Source of the DNA: Pseudoduganella aquatica
GTDB lineage: Bacteria; Pseudomonadota; Gammaproteobacteria; Burkholderiales; Burkholderiaceae_D
Direction of reading: 5' to 3'
DNA length: 64,000 nucleotides
NCBI RefSeq assembly: GCF_009857595.1
Contig: NZ_WWCU01000001.1
Location: 310,001 to 374,000, forward strand
Under the pieces are notes generated by a model. That model had not been told where the DNA came from. It saw only the letters and a list, made by a program, of their open reading frames with translations, and did no database searches. The translations under genes were made by a program, and so were the position numbers. This document shows, one piece after another, positions 46,371 to 53,571 of the stretch. The number at the start of each line of letters is the position of its first letter. The first letter of the stretch is position 1.

Positions 46371-46409
46371 CTCCCGGCGGGCGGTACAATGCTGCTTTAC
46401 CGCCGGGAG
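46371..46409 (+). promoter_or_regulatory. Hairpin covering the slyX ribosome site, with a -10 box in its loop
   Basis: CTCCCGGCGG (46371-46380) pairs perfectly with CCGCCGGGAG (46400-46409). The right arm contains the GGAG ribosome site of slyX (start GTG 46416). The loop contains TACAAT (46385-46390), which could start an mRNA that lacks the left arm. Confidence 0.6.
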
Positions 46410-46415
46410 TAAGCA

Positions 46416-46619
46416 GTGAGCACCGAAGACCGTTTTGTCGATATAGAAATCAAGATCGCCCACCAGGAAGACATGGTGGAGTCGCTGAACCAGCGCATCT
46501 ACGAGCAGCAGAAGCAGATCGACAAGCTGGAGCAGATGCTGCACGCGCTGGCGCAGCACGTGCGCGACAATCCTCAGGGCGGGCAGGGGCCGCTCAACGA
46601 GCGTCCGCCGCACTACTGA
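46416..46619 (+). CDS. slyX: SlyX family protein
   Basis: A 67-residue coiled-coil protein. The SlyX pattern is clear (RFVDIEIKIAHQEDMVESLN, then QQKQIDKLEQ) with the short Pro-rich tail ending PPHY. The function of SlyX is not known. It begins with GTG 46416 after GGAG. Its 3' end overlaps the convergent GMC gene by 26 bp. Confidence 0.93.
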   Translation: MSTEDRFVDIEIKIAHQEDMVESLNQRIYEQQKQIDKLEQMLHALAQHVRDNPQGGQGPLNERPPHY

Positions 46620-48021
46620 CCGCGCTGCCGGTGCTGCCCGCGCCGATGGCCGGGCCGGATGCTGCGATCAGCATGGGCATGCCCTGCTGGCGGGCCGCAG
46701 CGGCCGCCGCAATCGCTGCCGACGCTCCGCACGCGATATGCGCGCCGAGGCGCTGGCCCAGGCACAGCAGCGTGAGCGTGGGCGGCAAGCCCCACGGCCC
46801 CGGTATCACCGACGCGTCGCACACATACAGGCCCGGCGTGCCGGTCTGCAAATCGCTGTCCACGCCCTCGCCGATGCGCACGCTGCCGCCGGGATGGGCG
46901 GCGAAATGCCGGCTGCGGAACACCTGTCTGGCGCCCGCCGCCGCCAGGATGGCGCGCGCCATCTCCTCTCCCTGATCCAGCTTCCTGCGGTCCGCCTGCT
47001 GCAGCCGCTTGTCCACCCAGTGCGGCCCGATGCCGCCGCCGATCTCGTCGCGTATTTTCACCATGATGCTCAGCGTGCGCGCATGCGCTCCCACGCGGCC
47101 AAAGCGCCCCGCCTGCAGGGCGAAGGCCTGGTACATGGGTTTGGGCAGGGTCAGGTCGGCCAGCGCAATACCCTCATCGTACAGCTGCATGCCCGCCGCC
47201 ATCGGCACTTCGGCGCCGGGGTGGGGCGCGTCCAGGTCGTCCACGCTGCCCATCACGGCCACCACCGGGTCGCTGAAGAAGGGGGCGCAGCGCGGCGCCA
47301 GGCCCGAGCTGTGCAGCAGGCGCGGGCTGCCGATGCCGCCGGCCGCCAGCACCACCGTATCGGCCAGCAGCGTGCGCAGCTCGCCGCCCACCACCGCCTC
47401 CACGCCGTCCGCGCGGCCGCCGCGCAGCAGCACGCGCGTCACGCGCGCATCGGCCGCCAGCACGGCGCCGTGGGCGCAGGCCTGGTCCAGGAAATCGCGC
47501 GCGGTCCACTTCGCGCCGTAGGGGCAGCCGTACACGCAACGCCAGCAGCCGCTGCGGCAGATCTGCGGCCGTATCATCTTGTCCAGCTTGTGCCAGTCCA
47601 GTCCCTGCGAGCGCGCCGCCTGCATGATGCGCGCGGCCATCGGGCCGACCAGGTTGTCGGGCAGCGGCGCCAGCGGCAGCTCGGCGCGCAAGGCCGCCAG
47701 CTGCGGTTCCAGGTCGATGCCGTGCGCGGCGAACATGGCTTGCGGCGGCGGCGCGGCCGTGGCGAAGTTGATGGCCGAACTGCCGCCCGCCACCAGCCCG
47801 CGCACCAGCAGCGACGCGTCGCCGTGGATGAAGGCGCCCTTGCCGGGAATGGCGGCGATGGCCGCCATCTGGCCCAGCGTGCCCGTCAGCGGCGCGGCGC
47901 TGCCCTGTTCCAGCACCAGCACGCGCATGCCCCGCAGCGCCATGGCGCGCGCCACGCTGGCGCCGCCGGGGCCGCTGCCAGCCACGATGGCGTCGTACCG
48001 GATGGGGGATGAGTTGGCCAT
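46594..48021 (-). CDS. GMC-family FAD oxidoreductase
   Basis: A 475-residue flavoprotein. The FAD motif VAGSGPGGASVARAMALRG is at the N-terminus, followed by VRGLVAGGSSAINFATAAPP and the C-terminal GMC part HPGGSVRIGEGVDSD and VIPGPWGLPPTLTLL. A cysteine cluster (CRSGCWRCVYGCPYGAKW) matches the group related to long-chain alcohol and cyclohexanol dehydrogenases. No signal peptide is seen. Start 48021 (MANSSPIRYD) is chosen by the position of the FAD motif. Substrate unknown. Confidence 0.88.
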   Translation of the reverse strand: MANSSPIRYDAIVAGSGPGGASVARAMALRGMRVLVLEQGSAAPLTGTLGQMAAIAAIPGKGAFIHGDASLLVRGLVAGGSSAINFATAAPPPQAMFAAHGIDLEPQLAALRAELPLAPLPDNLVGPMAARIMQAARSQGLDWHKLDKMIRPQICRSGCWRCVYGCPYGAKWTARDFLDQACAHGAVLAADARVTRVLLRGGRADGVEAVVGGELRTLLADTVVLAAGGIGSPRLLHSSGLAPRCAPFFSDPVVAVMGSVDDLDAPHPGAEVPMAAGMQLYDEGIALADLTLPKPMYQAFALQAGRFGRVGAHARTLSIMVKIRDEIGGGIGPHWVDKRLQQADRRKLDQGEEMARAILAAAGARQVFRSRHFAAHPGGSVRIGEGVDSDLQTGTPGLYVCDASVIPGPWGLPPTLTLLCLGQRLGAHIACGASAAIAAAAAARQQGMPMLIAASGPAIGAGSTGSAVSSAADAR

Positions 48022-48133
48022 GACTGATGGTAGCACGCGGCGCGTGCCGGTTTTGCGCGGCTTTTCGCTTGCCTGATTGCTGTTTTGGCCATTTTGATCT
48101 ATCGTCCATGCATCCTTAAGATGGAGCGATGCG

Positions 48134-48712
48134 ATGGCTATTCTGGTGCTGGGTTTGCTGATTTTCCTGGGTGTCCATTCCGTGCGCATCGTCGCCGACC
48201 CGTGGCGCACGGCCATGCGCGCGCGGCTGGGCGAGAACGCGTGGAAAGGCATGTATTCCGTGCTGGCGCTGGCGGGCTTCGCGCTGCTGGTGTGGGGCTA
48301 CGGCCAGGCGCGGCAGGCGCCGGCCGTGCTGTGGACGCCGCCCACCGGCATGCGCCACCTGGCCGCGCTGCTGGTGCTGGTCGCCTTCATCTTCCTGGCC
48401 GCCGCCTACGTGCCGCGCAACGGCATCAAGGCCAGGCTGCACCACCCCATGCTGCTGGGCGTAAAAACCTGGGCGCTGGCGCACCTGCTGGCCAACGGCA
48501 CGGTGGCGGACGTGCTGCTGTTCGGCGGCTTCCTCGCATGGGCCATCGTCTGCTTCGCCTCCTGCCGCCGCCGCGACCGCGCCACCGGCACCGTCTACCC
48601 GCCCGGCACCGCATCCGGCACCGCCATCACGGTGGTGGCCGGGCTCCTTGCCTGGGCCGCCTTCGCCTTCTGGCTGCACGGCCCGCTGATCGGCGTGCGC
48701 CCGTTCGGCTAG
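48134..48712 (+). CDS. NnrU family membrane protein
   Basis: A 192-residue protein with about five or six membrane helices (FLGVHSVRIVADPWR start, SVLALAGFALLVWGYGQAR, HLAALLVLVAFIFLAAAYV). NnrU-like proteins were first linked with nitrite and nitric oxide metabolism, but their role is unsettled. No denitrification genes are near. GGAG (48123-48126) lies 7 nt before the ATG. Confidence 0.9.
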   Translation: MAILVLGLLIFLGVHSVRIVADPWRTAMRARLGENAWKGMYSVLALAGFALLVWGYGQARQAPAVLWTPPTGMRHLAALLVLVAFIFLAAAYVPRNGIKARLHHPMLLGVKTWALAHLLANGTVADVLLFGGFLAWAIVCFASCRRRDRATGTVYPPGTASGTAITVVAGLLAWAAFAFWLHGPLIGVRPFG

Positions 48713-48823
48713 GACAATGACGATGGTGCGCTGTGTTCATGTGAAAATTCGAGAACAAGCTCATTTCTGAAACGAAAAGGATGAGGAATATCGGAAGCCC
48801 TTGCTTCGCGCGCTCTCGAAATA

Positions 48824-48833
48824 ACTATCTGGA
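48824..48833 (+). repeat. Upstream half copy of the toxin-antitoxin operator
   Basis: ACTATCTGGA is identical to the centre of the palindrome at 48897-48916, 76 bp downstream. It may be a secondary site for the antitoxin. Confidence 0.4.
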
Positions 48834-48865
48834 ATGTTGAATTCTTCGAGTGGCTGCGCCAGGCA

Positions 48866-48893
48866 TTGAATCTTGCTGCGCCTCTGCTAGGAT
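48866..48893 (+). promoter_or_regulatory. Probable promoter of the Phd/PIN pair
   Basis: TTGAAT (48866-48871) and TAGGAT (48888-48893) are 16 bp apart, with an extended TGC before the -10 box. The start would fall on the palindromic operator just downstream. Confidence 0.55.
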
Positions 48894-48896
48894 AAG

Positions 48897-48916
48897 ATGA
48901 CTATCTGGATAGTCAT
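48897..48916. promoter_or_regulatory. Palindromic operator before the antitoxin gene
   Basis: ATGACTATC-tg-GATAGTCAT, a perfect 9-bp inverted repeat, lies between the promoter and the ribosome site (GAGGGGA). Phd-type antitoxins bind such palindromes to repress their own operon. Confidence 0.75.
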
Positions 48917-48926
48917 GAGGGGAATC

Positions 48927-49163
48927 ATGCACACATTTACCTTGGCCGAGGCAAAGGCCCAGCTCAGCCGCTTGATAGCAATGGTCGAGGCTGGGGAAGA
49001 CGTGACCATTACCAAGCGCGGCCACGCTGTAGCGCGCCTGGTTCCCAGCGCTCCGTCCCGCAAGCAAATGCCCAGCTTGGCCGAGTTGCGTGCAAGACTG
49101 CCGCAGCAGACGGAGCCGGCTGGGGAGTTCATGCGTATGGTGCGCAACAGTGACCGTTATTGA
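48927..49163 (+). CDS. Phd/YefM-type antitoxin
   Basis: A 78-residue antitoxin. The N-terminal DNA-binding fold HTFTLAEAKAQLSRLIAMVEAGEDVTITKRGHAVARLVP is typical of Phd/YefM; the rest (LRARLPQQTEPAGEFMRMVR) is the toxin-binding tail. ATG 48927 is chosen because GAGGGGA is just before it; an in-frame start 30 bp earlier would lie inside the operator. The TGA overlaps the toxin ATG by one base. Confidence 0.92.
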   Translation: MHTFTLAEAKAQLSRLIAMVEAGEDVTITKRGHAVARLVPSAPSRKQMPSLAELRARLPQQTEPAGEFMRMVRNSDRY

Positions 49164-49582
49164 TGCGCTATGTTGATACCAGCGTTCTGATCGCGTATTT
49201 AATACCGGAGCCCGGTAGCGCGGCAGCGGAACAGTTCATGCTCAGCTCCGGGGAGCCGTTGGCAATCAGCAGTTGGACCGAGGCCGAGCTGCTATCTGCA
49301 CTGGGCATCAAGCTTCGAACAGGCCGGCTGGACATGGCTGGGGCCTGTGATGTGATAGACAGCTACAACCGCTTGGTCGCTCCCAACTTCACGCGCCTGG
49401 AAATCGATGAGGCCGACCATCGTCAAGTGATCATTTTGTTGAAAGGCTGGAGAACTGCGCTGCGCGCAGGAGATGCTTTGCATCTTGCGATAGCGGCCGC
49501 CCACAGGGCTACAGTCTATACTTTGGATCGTGGCATGGCGGCTGCAGCGCAAACGTTGGGCGTTCCTGGAATGCTGCTCTGA
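49163..49582 (+). CDS. PIN-domain toxin (VapC-like)
   Basis: A 139-residue PIN-domain ribonuclease. The acidic residues are visible at MRYVDTSVLIAYL (Asp5), SSWTEAELLSALGI (Glu), RAGDALHLAIAAAH (Asp) and YTLDRGM (Asp). Such toxins cut tRNA or rRNA. It is coupled to the antitoxin gene by a TGATG overlap. The frame stays open for another 57 codons after the TGA, without recognisable protein similarity. Confidence 0.92.
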   Translation: MRYVDTSVLIAYLIPEPGSAAAEQFMLSSGEPLAISSWTEAELLSALGIKLRTGRLDMAGACDVIDSYNRLVAPNFTRLEIDEADHRQVIILLKGWRTALRAGDALHLAIAAAHRATVYTLDRGMAAAAQTLGVPGMLL

Positions 49583-49745
49583 AAAGCTGATCGGCCTGCG
49601 CTCATTTTGCTGCGGCTCGCCCTGCTGGAGAGTCATCGCCATCCTGTTCACAATCATGGAACAGCGTCGGCCGCAGTGCTGCCGGAAACCGCCGGCGAAC
49701 TGCAAGGAACGTTGTTGGAACTGCGGGTGCCGGAAGGCGCTCTCC

Positions 49746-49958
49746 CTACTCGGTGAACCTGGTCTCGAGGTATAGCTGCTCGACCTGATCCCGCGCCCAT
49801 GGAGCCCGGCGCAGGAATTTCAGGCTCGACTTGATGCTCGGCTCGTTAATGAAACAGTTGATGTCGATTCGGCGGGCAAGCCCGTCCCAGCCGTAATGTG
49901 AAACCAGCCGGGTCAGTACCGATTCTAAAGTAATACCATGTAATGCCTGAACACTCAT
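49746..49958 (-). CDS. VF530 family DNA-binding protein (DUF2132)
   Basis: A 70-residue protein of the VF530 group. The pattern [26 protein letters not shown], then [22 protein letters not shown], is characteristic. A structure of the family suggested DNA binding. The 163 bp between it and the PIN gene hold no other feature I can name. Confidence 0.9.
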   Translation of the reverse strand: MSVQALHGITLESVLTRLVSHYGWDGLARRIDINCFINEPSIKSSLKFLRRAPWARDQVEQLYLETRFTE

Positions 49959-50088
49959 TGCGCAACGCTCTCTTGGGGTGGTTGGGAAATTTTACACGAA
50001 CCGGCATACTGACAGAGGCAGCGCGAGTGAAGGACACCGAACGGGTAGAAGCAAGCTCGTTGAATTACTTATCAGGAGAATGGAACAG

Positions 50089-50664
50089 ATGGGCAAAGGC
50101 AGGCTGGAAGCATTTAGCGATGGCGTGATCGCCATCATCATCACCATCATGGTGCTGGAACTGAAGGTGCCGCATGGGGCGACGTGGGACACGCTGCTGC
50201 CGCTGGCGCCGGTGATGCTGAGCTATGTGCTGAGCTTTGTCTACGTGGGCATCTACTGGAACAACCACCACCACATGATGCACGCCGTCAGCAAGGTGAA
50301 TGGCGGCGTGCTGTGGGCCAATCTGCATCTGCTGTTCTGGCTGTCGCTGATCCCCTTCGTCACCGGCTGGATGGGCGAGAACCATTTCAGCGCCATCCCG
50401 GCCGCGATCTACGGCGTGGTGCTCACCATGAGCGCGCTGGCTTATATGCTGCTGGAGAAAGTGCTGATCAGGCTGCACGGCGCCAATTCGGCGCTGGCGC
50501 TGGCGGTGGGCAAGGAGCGCAAGCTGTGGCTGTCGCTGGCCATCTATGTGCTGGGCATCGCCGTCTCTGTGCTGCACCCGTGGCTGAGCGTGAGCCTGTA
50601 CGTGGCGGTGGCGCTCTTGTGGTTTATTCCGGACCGCCGAATCGAGATCCGGCTCTCTTCCTAA
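50089..50664 (+). CDS. TMEM175-like (DUF1211) membrane protein
   Basis: A 191-residue protein with six membrane helices. The TMEM175 signature [12 protein letters not shown] (R-x3-FSDG) stands at the beginning of the first helix. Bacterial TMEM175 proteins are potassium-permeable channels that work as tetramers. ATG 50089 is chosen because AGGAGA lies 9 nt before it; ATG 50080 is too close to that site. Confidence 0.9.
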   Translation: MGKGRLEAFSDGVIAIIITIMVLELKVPHGATWDTLLPLAPVMLSYVLSFVYVGIYWNNHHHMMHAVSKVNGGVLWANLHLLFWLSLIPFVTGWMGENHFSAIPAAIYGVVLTMSALAYMLLEKVLIRLHGANSALALAVGKERKLWLSLAIYVLGIAVSVLHPWLSVSLYVAVALLWFIPDRRIEIRLSS

Positions 50665-50770
50665 AGTCCTAGTCCTTCTCCGCCGCGCCCCGGCGCCTCC
50701 AAATGGCTTTATGCTAACGGTTCACGCTGTGCTGCCGCGTGCCCGATTAGTTATTCACTTGGAGAAAGTT

Positions 50771-51370
50771 ATGTCGAAGGTACTTGTTCTGTATTACTCG
50801 TCGTACGGCCACATTGAATCGATGGCGGAAGCCATGGCGGATGGCGCGCGCGCGGAAGGCGCCACGGTGGACATCAAACGCGTGCCGGAAACCGTGCCGG
50901 AGGAAGTGGCCACCAAGTCGCATTTCAAGCTGCAGCAAGGGGCACCGGTGGCGACCGTGGCCGAGCTGGCCAACTATGACGCCATTATCGTCGGCGCACC
51001 GACGCGCTTCGGCCGCATGCCGTCGCAGATGGCGGCCTTCCTGGACCAGGCCGGCGGCCTGTGGATGAGCGGCGCGCTGAACGGCAAGGTGGGCGGCGCC
51101 TTCACGTCCACCGCCACGCAGCACGGCGGGCAGGAGGTGACGCTGTTTTCCATCATCACCAACCTGATGCACTTCGGGATGACGATCGTGGGGCTGCCCT
51201 ACAGCTATCAGGCGCAGATGACGCTCGATGAGATCGTGGGCGGCAGCCCGTATGGGGCCACCACCATTGCCGGCGGCCAGGGGCAGCGGCAGCCGAGCCA
51301 GCTGGAGCTGGACGGCGCGCGCTTTCAGGGTGGATTGATTGCGAAGACGGCTAATAAGTTGTTTGGCTGA
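50771..51370 (+). CDS. wrbA: NAD(P)H:quinone oxidoreductase WrbA
   Basis: A 199-residue flavodoxin-like enzyme that reduces quinones by two electrons. The FMN loop [33 protein letters not shown] and [15 protein letters not shown] are typical of WrbA. GGAG lies 6 nt before ATG 50771. A repeat hairpin follows the stop codon within 10 bp. Confidence 0.96.
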   Translation: MSKVLVLYYSSYGHIESMAEAMADGARAEGATVDIKRVPETVPEEVATKSHFKLQQGAPVATVAELANYDAIIVGAPTRFGRMPSQMAAFLDQAGGLWMSGALNGKVGGAFTSTATQHGGQEVTLFSIITNLMHFGMTIVGLPYSYQAQMTLDEIVGGSPYGATTIAGGQGQRQPSQLELDGARFQGGLIAKTANKLFG

Positions 51371-51379
51371 GCGGACTAT

Positions 51380-51405
51380 GGCGGGTTACGCTTCGCTAAC
51401 CCGCC
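51380..51405. repeat. Palindromic repeat at the end of wrbA and of truncated doxX
   Basis: GGCGGGTTA (51380-51388) pairs with TAACCCGCC (51397-51405) around an 8-nt loop. Read on the minus strand it ends the doxX frame by giving a TAA. Elements with this sequence type are repeated in many betaproteobacterial genomes (general knowledge, not counted here). Confidence 0.7.
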
Positions 51406-51571
51406 CTACGCGCCCTGCCTGCCCTGCGCCGGCCAACGGCAGGCCCATGGCCTGGATGTAGCCTATGGCGGCGGCGGGCGCCATCAGCTTGCCGATGCCG
51501 CTCATGACGAAAATGGCAGCCAGCAGGATGCGGCCGATGACAGGCACAGCTGAAGTGTTATTGGTGTTCAT
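51386..51571 (-). pseudogene. Truncated DoxX family protein
   Basis: The first 47 residues are DoxX-like: MNTNNTSAVPVIGRILLAAIF, the GIGKLMAPAAAIGYIQAMGLPL motif and one membrane helix. Full DoxX proteins have four helices and about 130-150 residues. After AGAG the sequence (RVGRVSEA) comes from the palindromic repeat, which supplies the stop codon, so the gene is cut to 61 residues. The start has a good AAGG site, and it follows pirin by 20 bp, a common pairing. Confidence 0.8.
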
Positions 51572-51591
51572 GGCGATTCCTTTCAAAAAAA

Positions 51592-52446
51592 TCAGAGTAA
51601 TTCTGCGGTGTGCAACTGGTTGCCGATACGGCTGATTTCGTTCTCGCCCTGGACCAGGGCCGCTGCGCTGGTGTGCACCGAGTACATGCCCGTCACCAGC
51701 GGATAGGGATGCTTCGCTGCCGAGCCGAGCACGAATTCGGTGTCGCCGCGCGCCGTGAACTGCAGCGCGCCGCCGCCTTCGTCGAATACCGCCACTTCGC
51801 TTTCCAGCAGCGCGTCGTCCACGGCCAGCGTGCCGCTGCCCACCGCCGCCCAAGCCACGTCATGCCCTTCCGGCGGGGTGTAGGTCCACTGTTCGCCGCC
51901 GCGCAGTTTCACGTGCAGATAGCTGATAGGCGCGCGCGGCTGGATCAGGCTGGCAACGCCTTCATAGTTGCCGATAATCACGCGCGCCGGTCCGCTGGAC
52001 TGCACTTGTTCCGGCGCCAGATACTGGCTGTGCGCCGGGCCGTTTTCGTCCTGCTCGGGCAGGGCCAGCCACAGCTGGAAACCGGCCACGCCGGCGTCGC
52101 CGTGCGGGCCGCCGCCGTGCCATACGCCGCCGCCGGCGTTCATGAATTCCACGCCGCCCGCGCTGAGCACGCCTTGCTGGCCAGTGGTTTCGCGGTATGT
52201 GACCGCGCCCTCCATCACCACGGTGACGGTGGCGATGCCCGAGTGCGGGTGCATGCCCATGCCTTTCATGCCGTTGCTGGCGCCCATGCGGAACAGGTCC
52301 AGGAACACGAAGGGTTTGATCAGTTCGCCCAGGTCGCCGGGGCTGACGAGGCGGGTGATGCCGCGATGGCCGCGCCCTTGGGTGCGTGCCACGATGCCGC
52401 GTCCGGTGGCCGGGGCCAGTTGAGCGGGCTGGATAGCCTGGTTCAT
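51592..52446 (-). CDS. Pirin family protein
   Basis: A 284-residue bicupin. The metal-binding N-terminal cupin is visible (GMHPHSGIATVTVVMEG, then GGGVWHGGGPHGD), and the C-terminal part has HVKLRGGEQWTYTPPEGHD. Bacterial pirins have been linked with quercetinase activity and metabolic regulation. Start 52446 has AAGGAAA upstream. It is followed by truncated doxX and diverges from a LysR gene that probably regulates it. Confidence 0.93.
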   Translation of the reverse strand: MNQAIQPAQLAPATGRGIVARTQGRGHRGITRLVSPGDLGELIKPFVFLDLFRMGASNGMKGMGMHPHSGIATVTVVMEGAVTYRETTGQQGVLSAGGVEFMNAGGGVWHGGGPHGDAGVAGFQLWLALPEQDENGPAHSQYLAPEQVQSSGPARVIIGNYEGVASLIQPRAPISYLHVKLRGGEQWTYTPPEGHDVAWAAVGSGTLAVDDALLESEVAVFDEGGGALQFTARGDTEFVLGSAAKHPYPLVTGMYSVHTSAAALVQGENEISRIGNQLHTAELL

Positions 52447-52517
52447 CTGCGTTTCCTTTCGGTGTGTGTTCGGTATGGATGCCATGTTAGGCCGCCATGA
52501 GCCATCGCGGAAGCCTA

Positions 52518-52557
52518 TATAATTCGATGGATGCTATCTGTGGAGTAGATGGATGCT
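52518..52557 (+). promoter_or_regulatory. -10 box and paired direct repeats before the LysR gene
   Basis: TATAAT (52518-52523) is a perfect -10 box. GATGGATGCT occurs at 52526-52535 and 52548-52557, exactly 22 bp apart, the second copy covering the LysR start codon. This may be an autoregulatory site. Confidence 0.4.
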
Positions 52558-53491
52558 TGACGCCATGTCGCTGGACCAGCTGCGCACCTTTATCGCCGCA
52601 GCGGACGAGGGGAGTTTTTCGGCCGCCGGGCGCAAGCTGCGCCGCGCGCAGTCGGTGGTCAGCACCACCCTGGCCAAGCTGGAGCTGCAGGTGGGGTTCG
52701 CGCTGTTCGACCGCAGCGGCCGCTATCCCAGGCTGACCGAGCAGGGCAGTGCGCTGCTGGAGCAGGCGCGCTCTGCCGTGCTGGGCATGGACGCGTTCAA
52801 GGCCAAGGCGCGCACCCTGGCCGAGGGGCTGGAACCGGAGTTGGCGGTGGCGGTGGACGTGATGTATCCCATCGCCACGCTGACAGCGGCGGTGCAGGCT
52901 TTCCACCGGCAATTTCCCGGCACGCCGCTGCGCTTGTTCGTGGAGGCCCTGGGCGCAGTGGTGCAGCCGCTGTTGTCGGGGCAGTGCCGCATTGCCGTGA
53001 TCGGCTCCTTGCCGGAAGTGCCGCCCGGCTGCGCGTCCCAATACCTGCTCAGCGTGCCTGCCGTGACGGTGGCGGCGCCGGAGCATCCGCTGGCGGCCAT
53101 CGATGGCATGGTGCTGCGCTCAAGCGCCGCCGAACACGTCCAGCTGGTGCTGACGGACCGCTCCCCGCTGACCGAGGGCCGCAACTTCGGCGTGCTGGCG
53201 GCGCAAGCCTGGCGCCTGGCGGACATGGGCGCCAAGCATGCTTTCCTGAAAGCCGGCCTGGGCTGGGGCCATATGCCGCTGCACATGGTGCAGGACGACC
53301 TGGATGCCGGGCGGCTGGTGCGCCTGGACCTGGAGGGCATTACCGGGCTGGGCGCGGGTTTTTCCATGCACGCCATCCACCTGCGCGACCACCCGCCGGG
53401 GCCGGCCGGGCGCTGGTTTGTCGAACGCCTCAAGCACGGCGCGGCGGGGCAGGGCCAGCGCGGCGGCAGCGCCGGTATGTGGGGATCGTAG
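52553..53491 (+). CDS. LysR-type regulator divergent from pirin
   Basis: A 312-residue LysR protein. The winged HTH is LDQLRTFIAAADEGSFSAAGRKLRRAQSVVSTTLAKLE, with an unusual RRAQSVVS recognition helix, and an effector-binding domain follows. GGAG (52542-52545) lies 7 nt before ATG 52553; MSLDQL four codons later is possible. By position it should control the pirin-doxX pair (inference). Confidence 0.92.
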   Translation: MLDAMSLDQLRTFIAAADEGSFSAAGRKLRRAQSVVSTTLAKLELQVGFALFDRSGRYPRLTEQGSALLEQARSAVLGMDAFKAKARTLAEGLEPELAVAVDVMYPIATLTAAVQAFHRQFPGTPLRLFVEALGAVVQPLLSGQCRIAVIGSLPEVPPGCASQYLLSVPAVTVAAPEHPLAAIDGMVLRSSAAEHVQLVLTDRSPLTEGRNFGVLAAQAWRLADMGAKHAFLKAGLGWGHMPLHMVQDDLDAGRLVRLDLEGITGLGAGFSMHAIHLRDHPPGPAGRWFVERLKHGAAGQGQRGGSAGMWGS

Positions 53492-53515
53492 CGTGCAGTG
53501 CACCATGGATTGCGG

Positions 53516-53544
53516 GTGACGTTGTATAGACCACCTGCTATGAT
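53516..53544 (+). promoter_or_regulatory. Promoter of the M3 peptidase gene
   Basis: GTGACG (53516-53521), a 17-bp spacer and TATGAT (53539-53544) with an extended TGC before it. The start would be near 53551, about 20 bp before the gene. Confidence 0.6.
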
Positions 53545-53571
53545 CGTTGGCTTCCGTCCCTGGTCCACTTC

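Noticed and set aside
49583-49756. 57 open codons in frame after the PIN toxin stop codon
   Set aside because: Such length is expected by chance in GC-rich DNA, the stop is a plain TGA, and the PIN domain is already complete.
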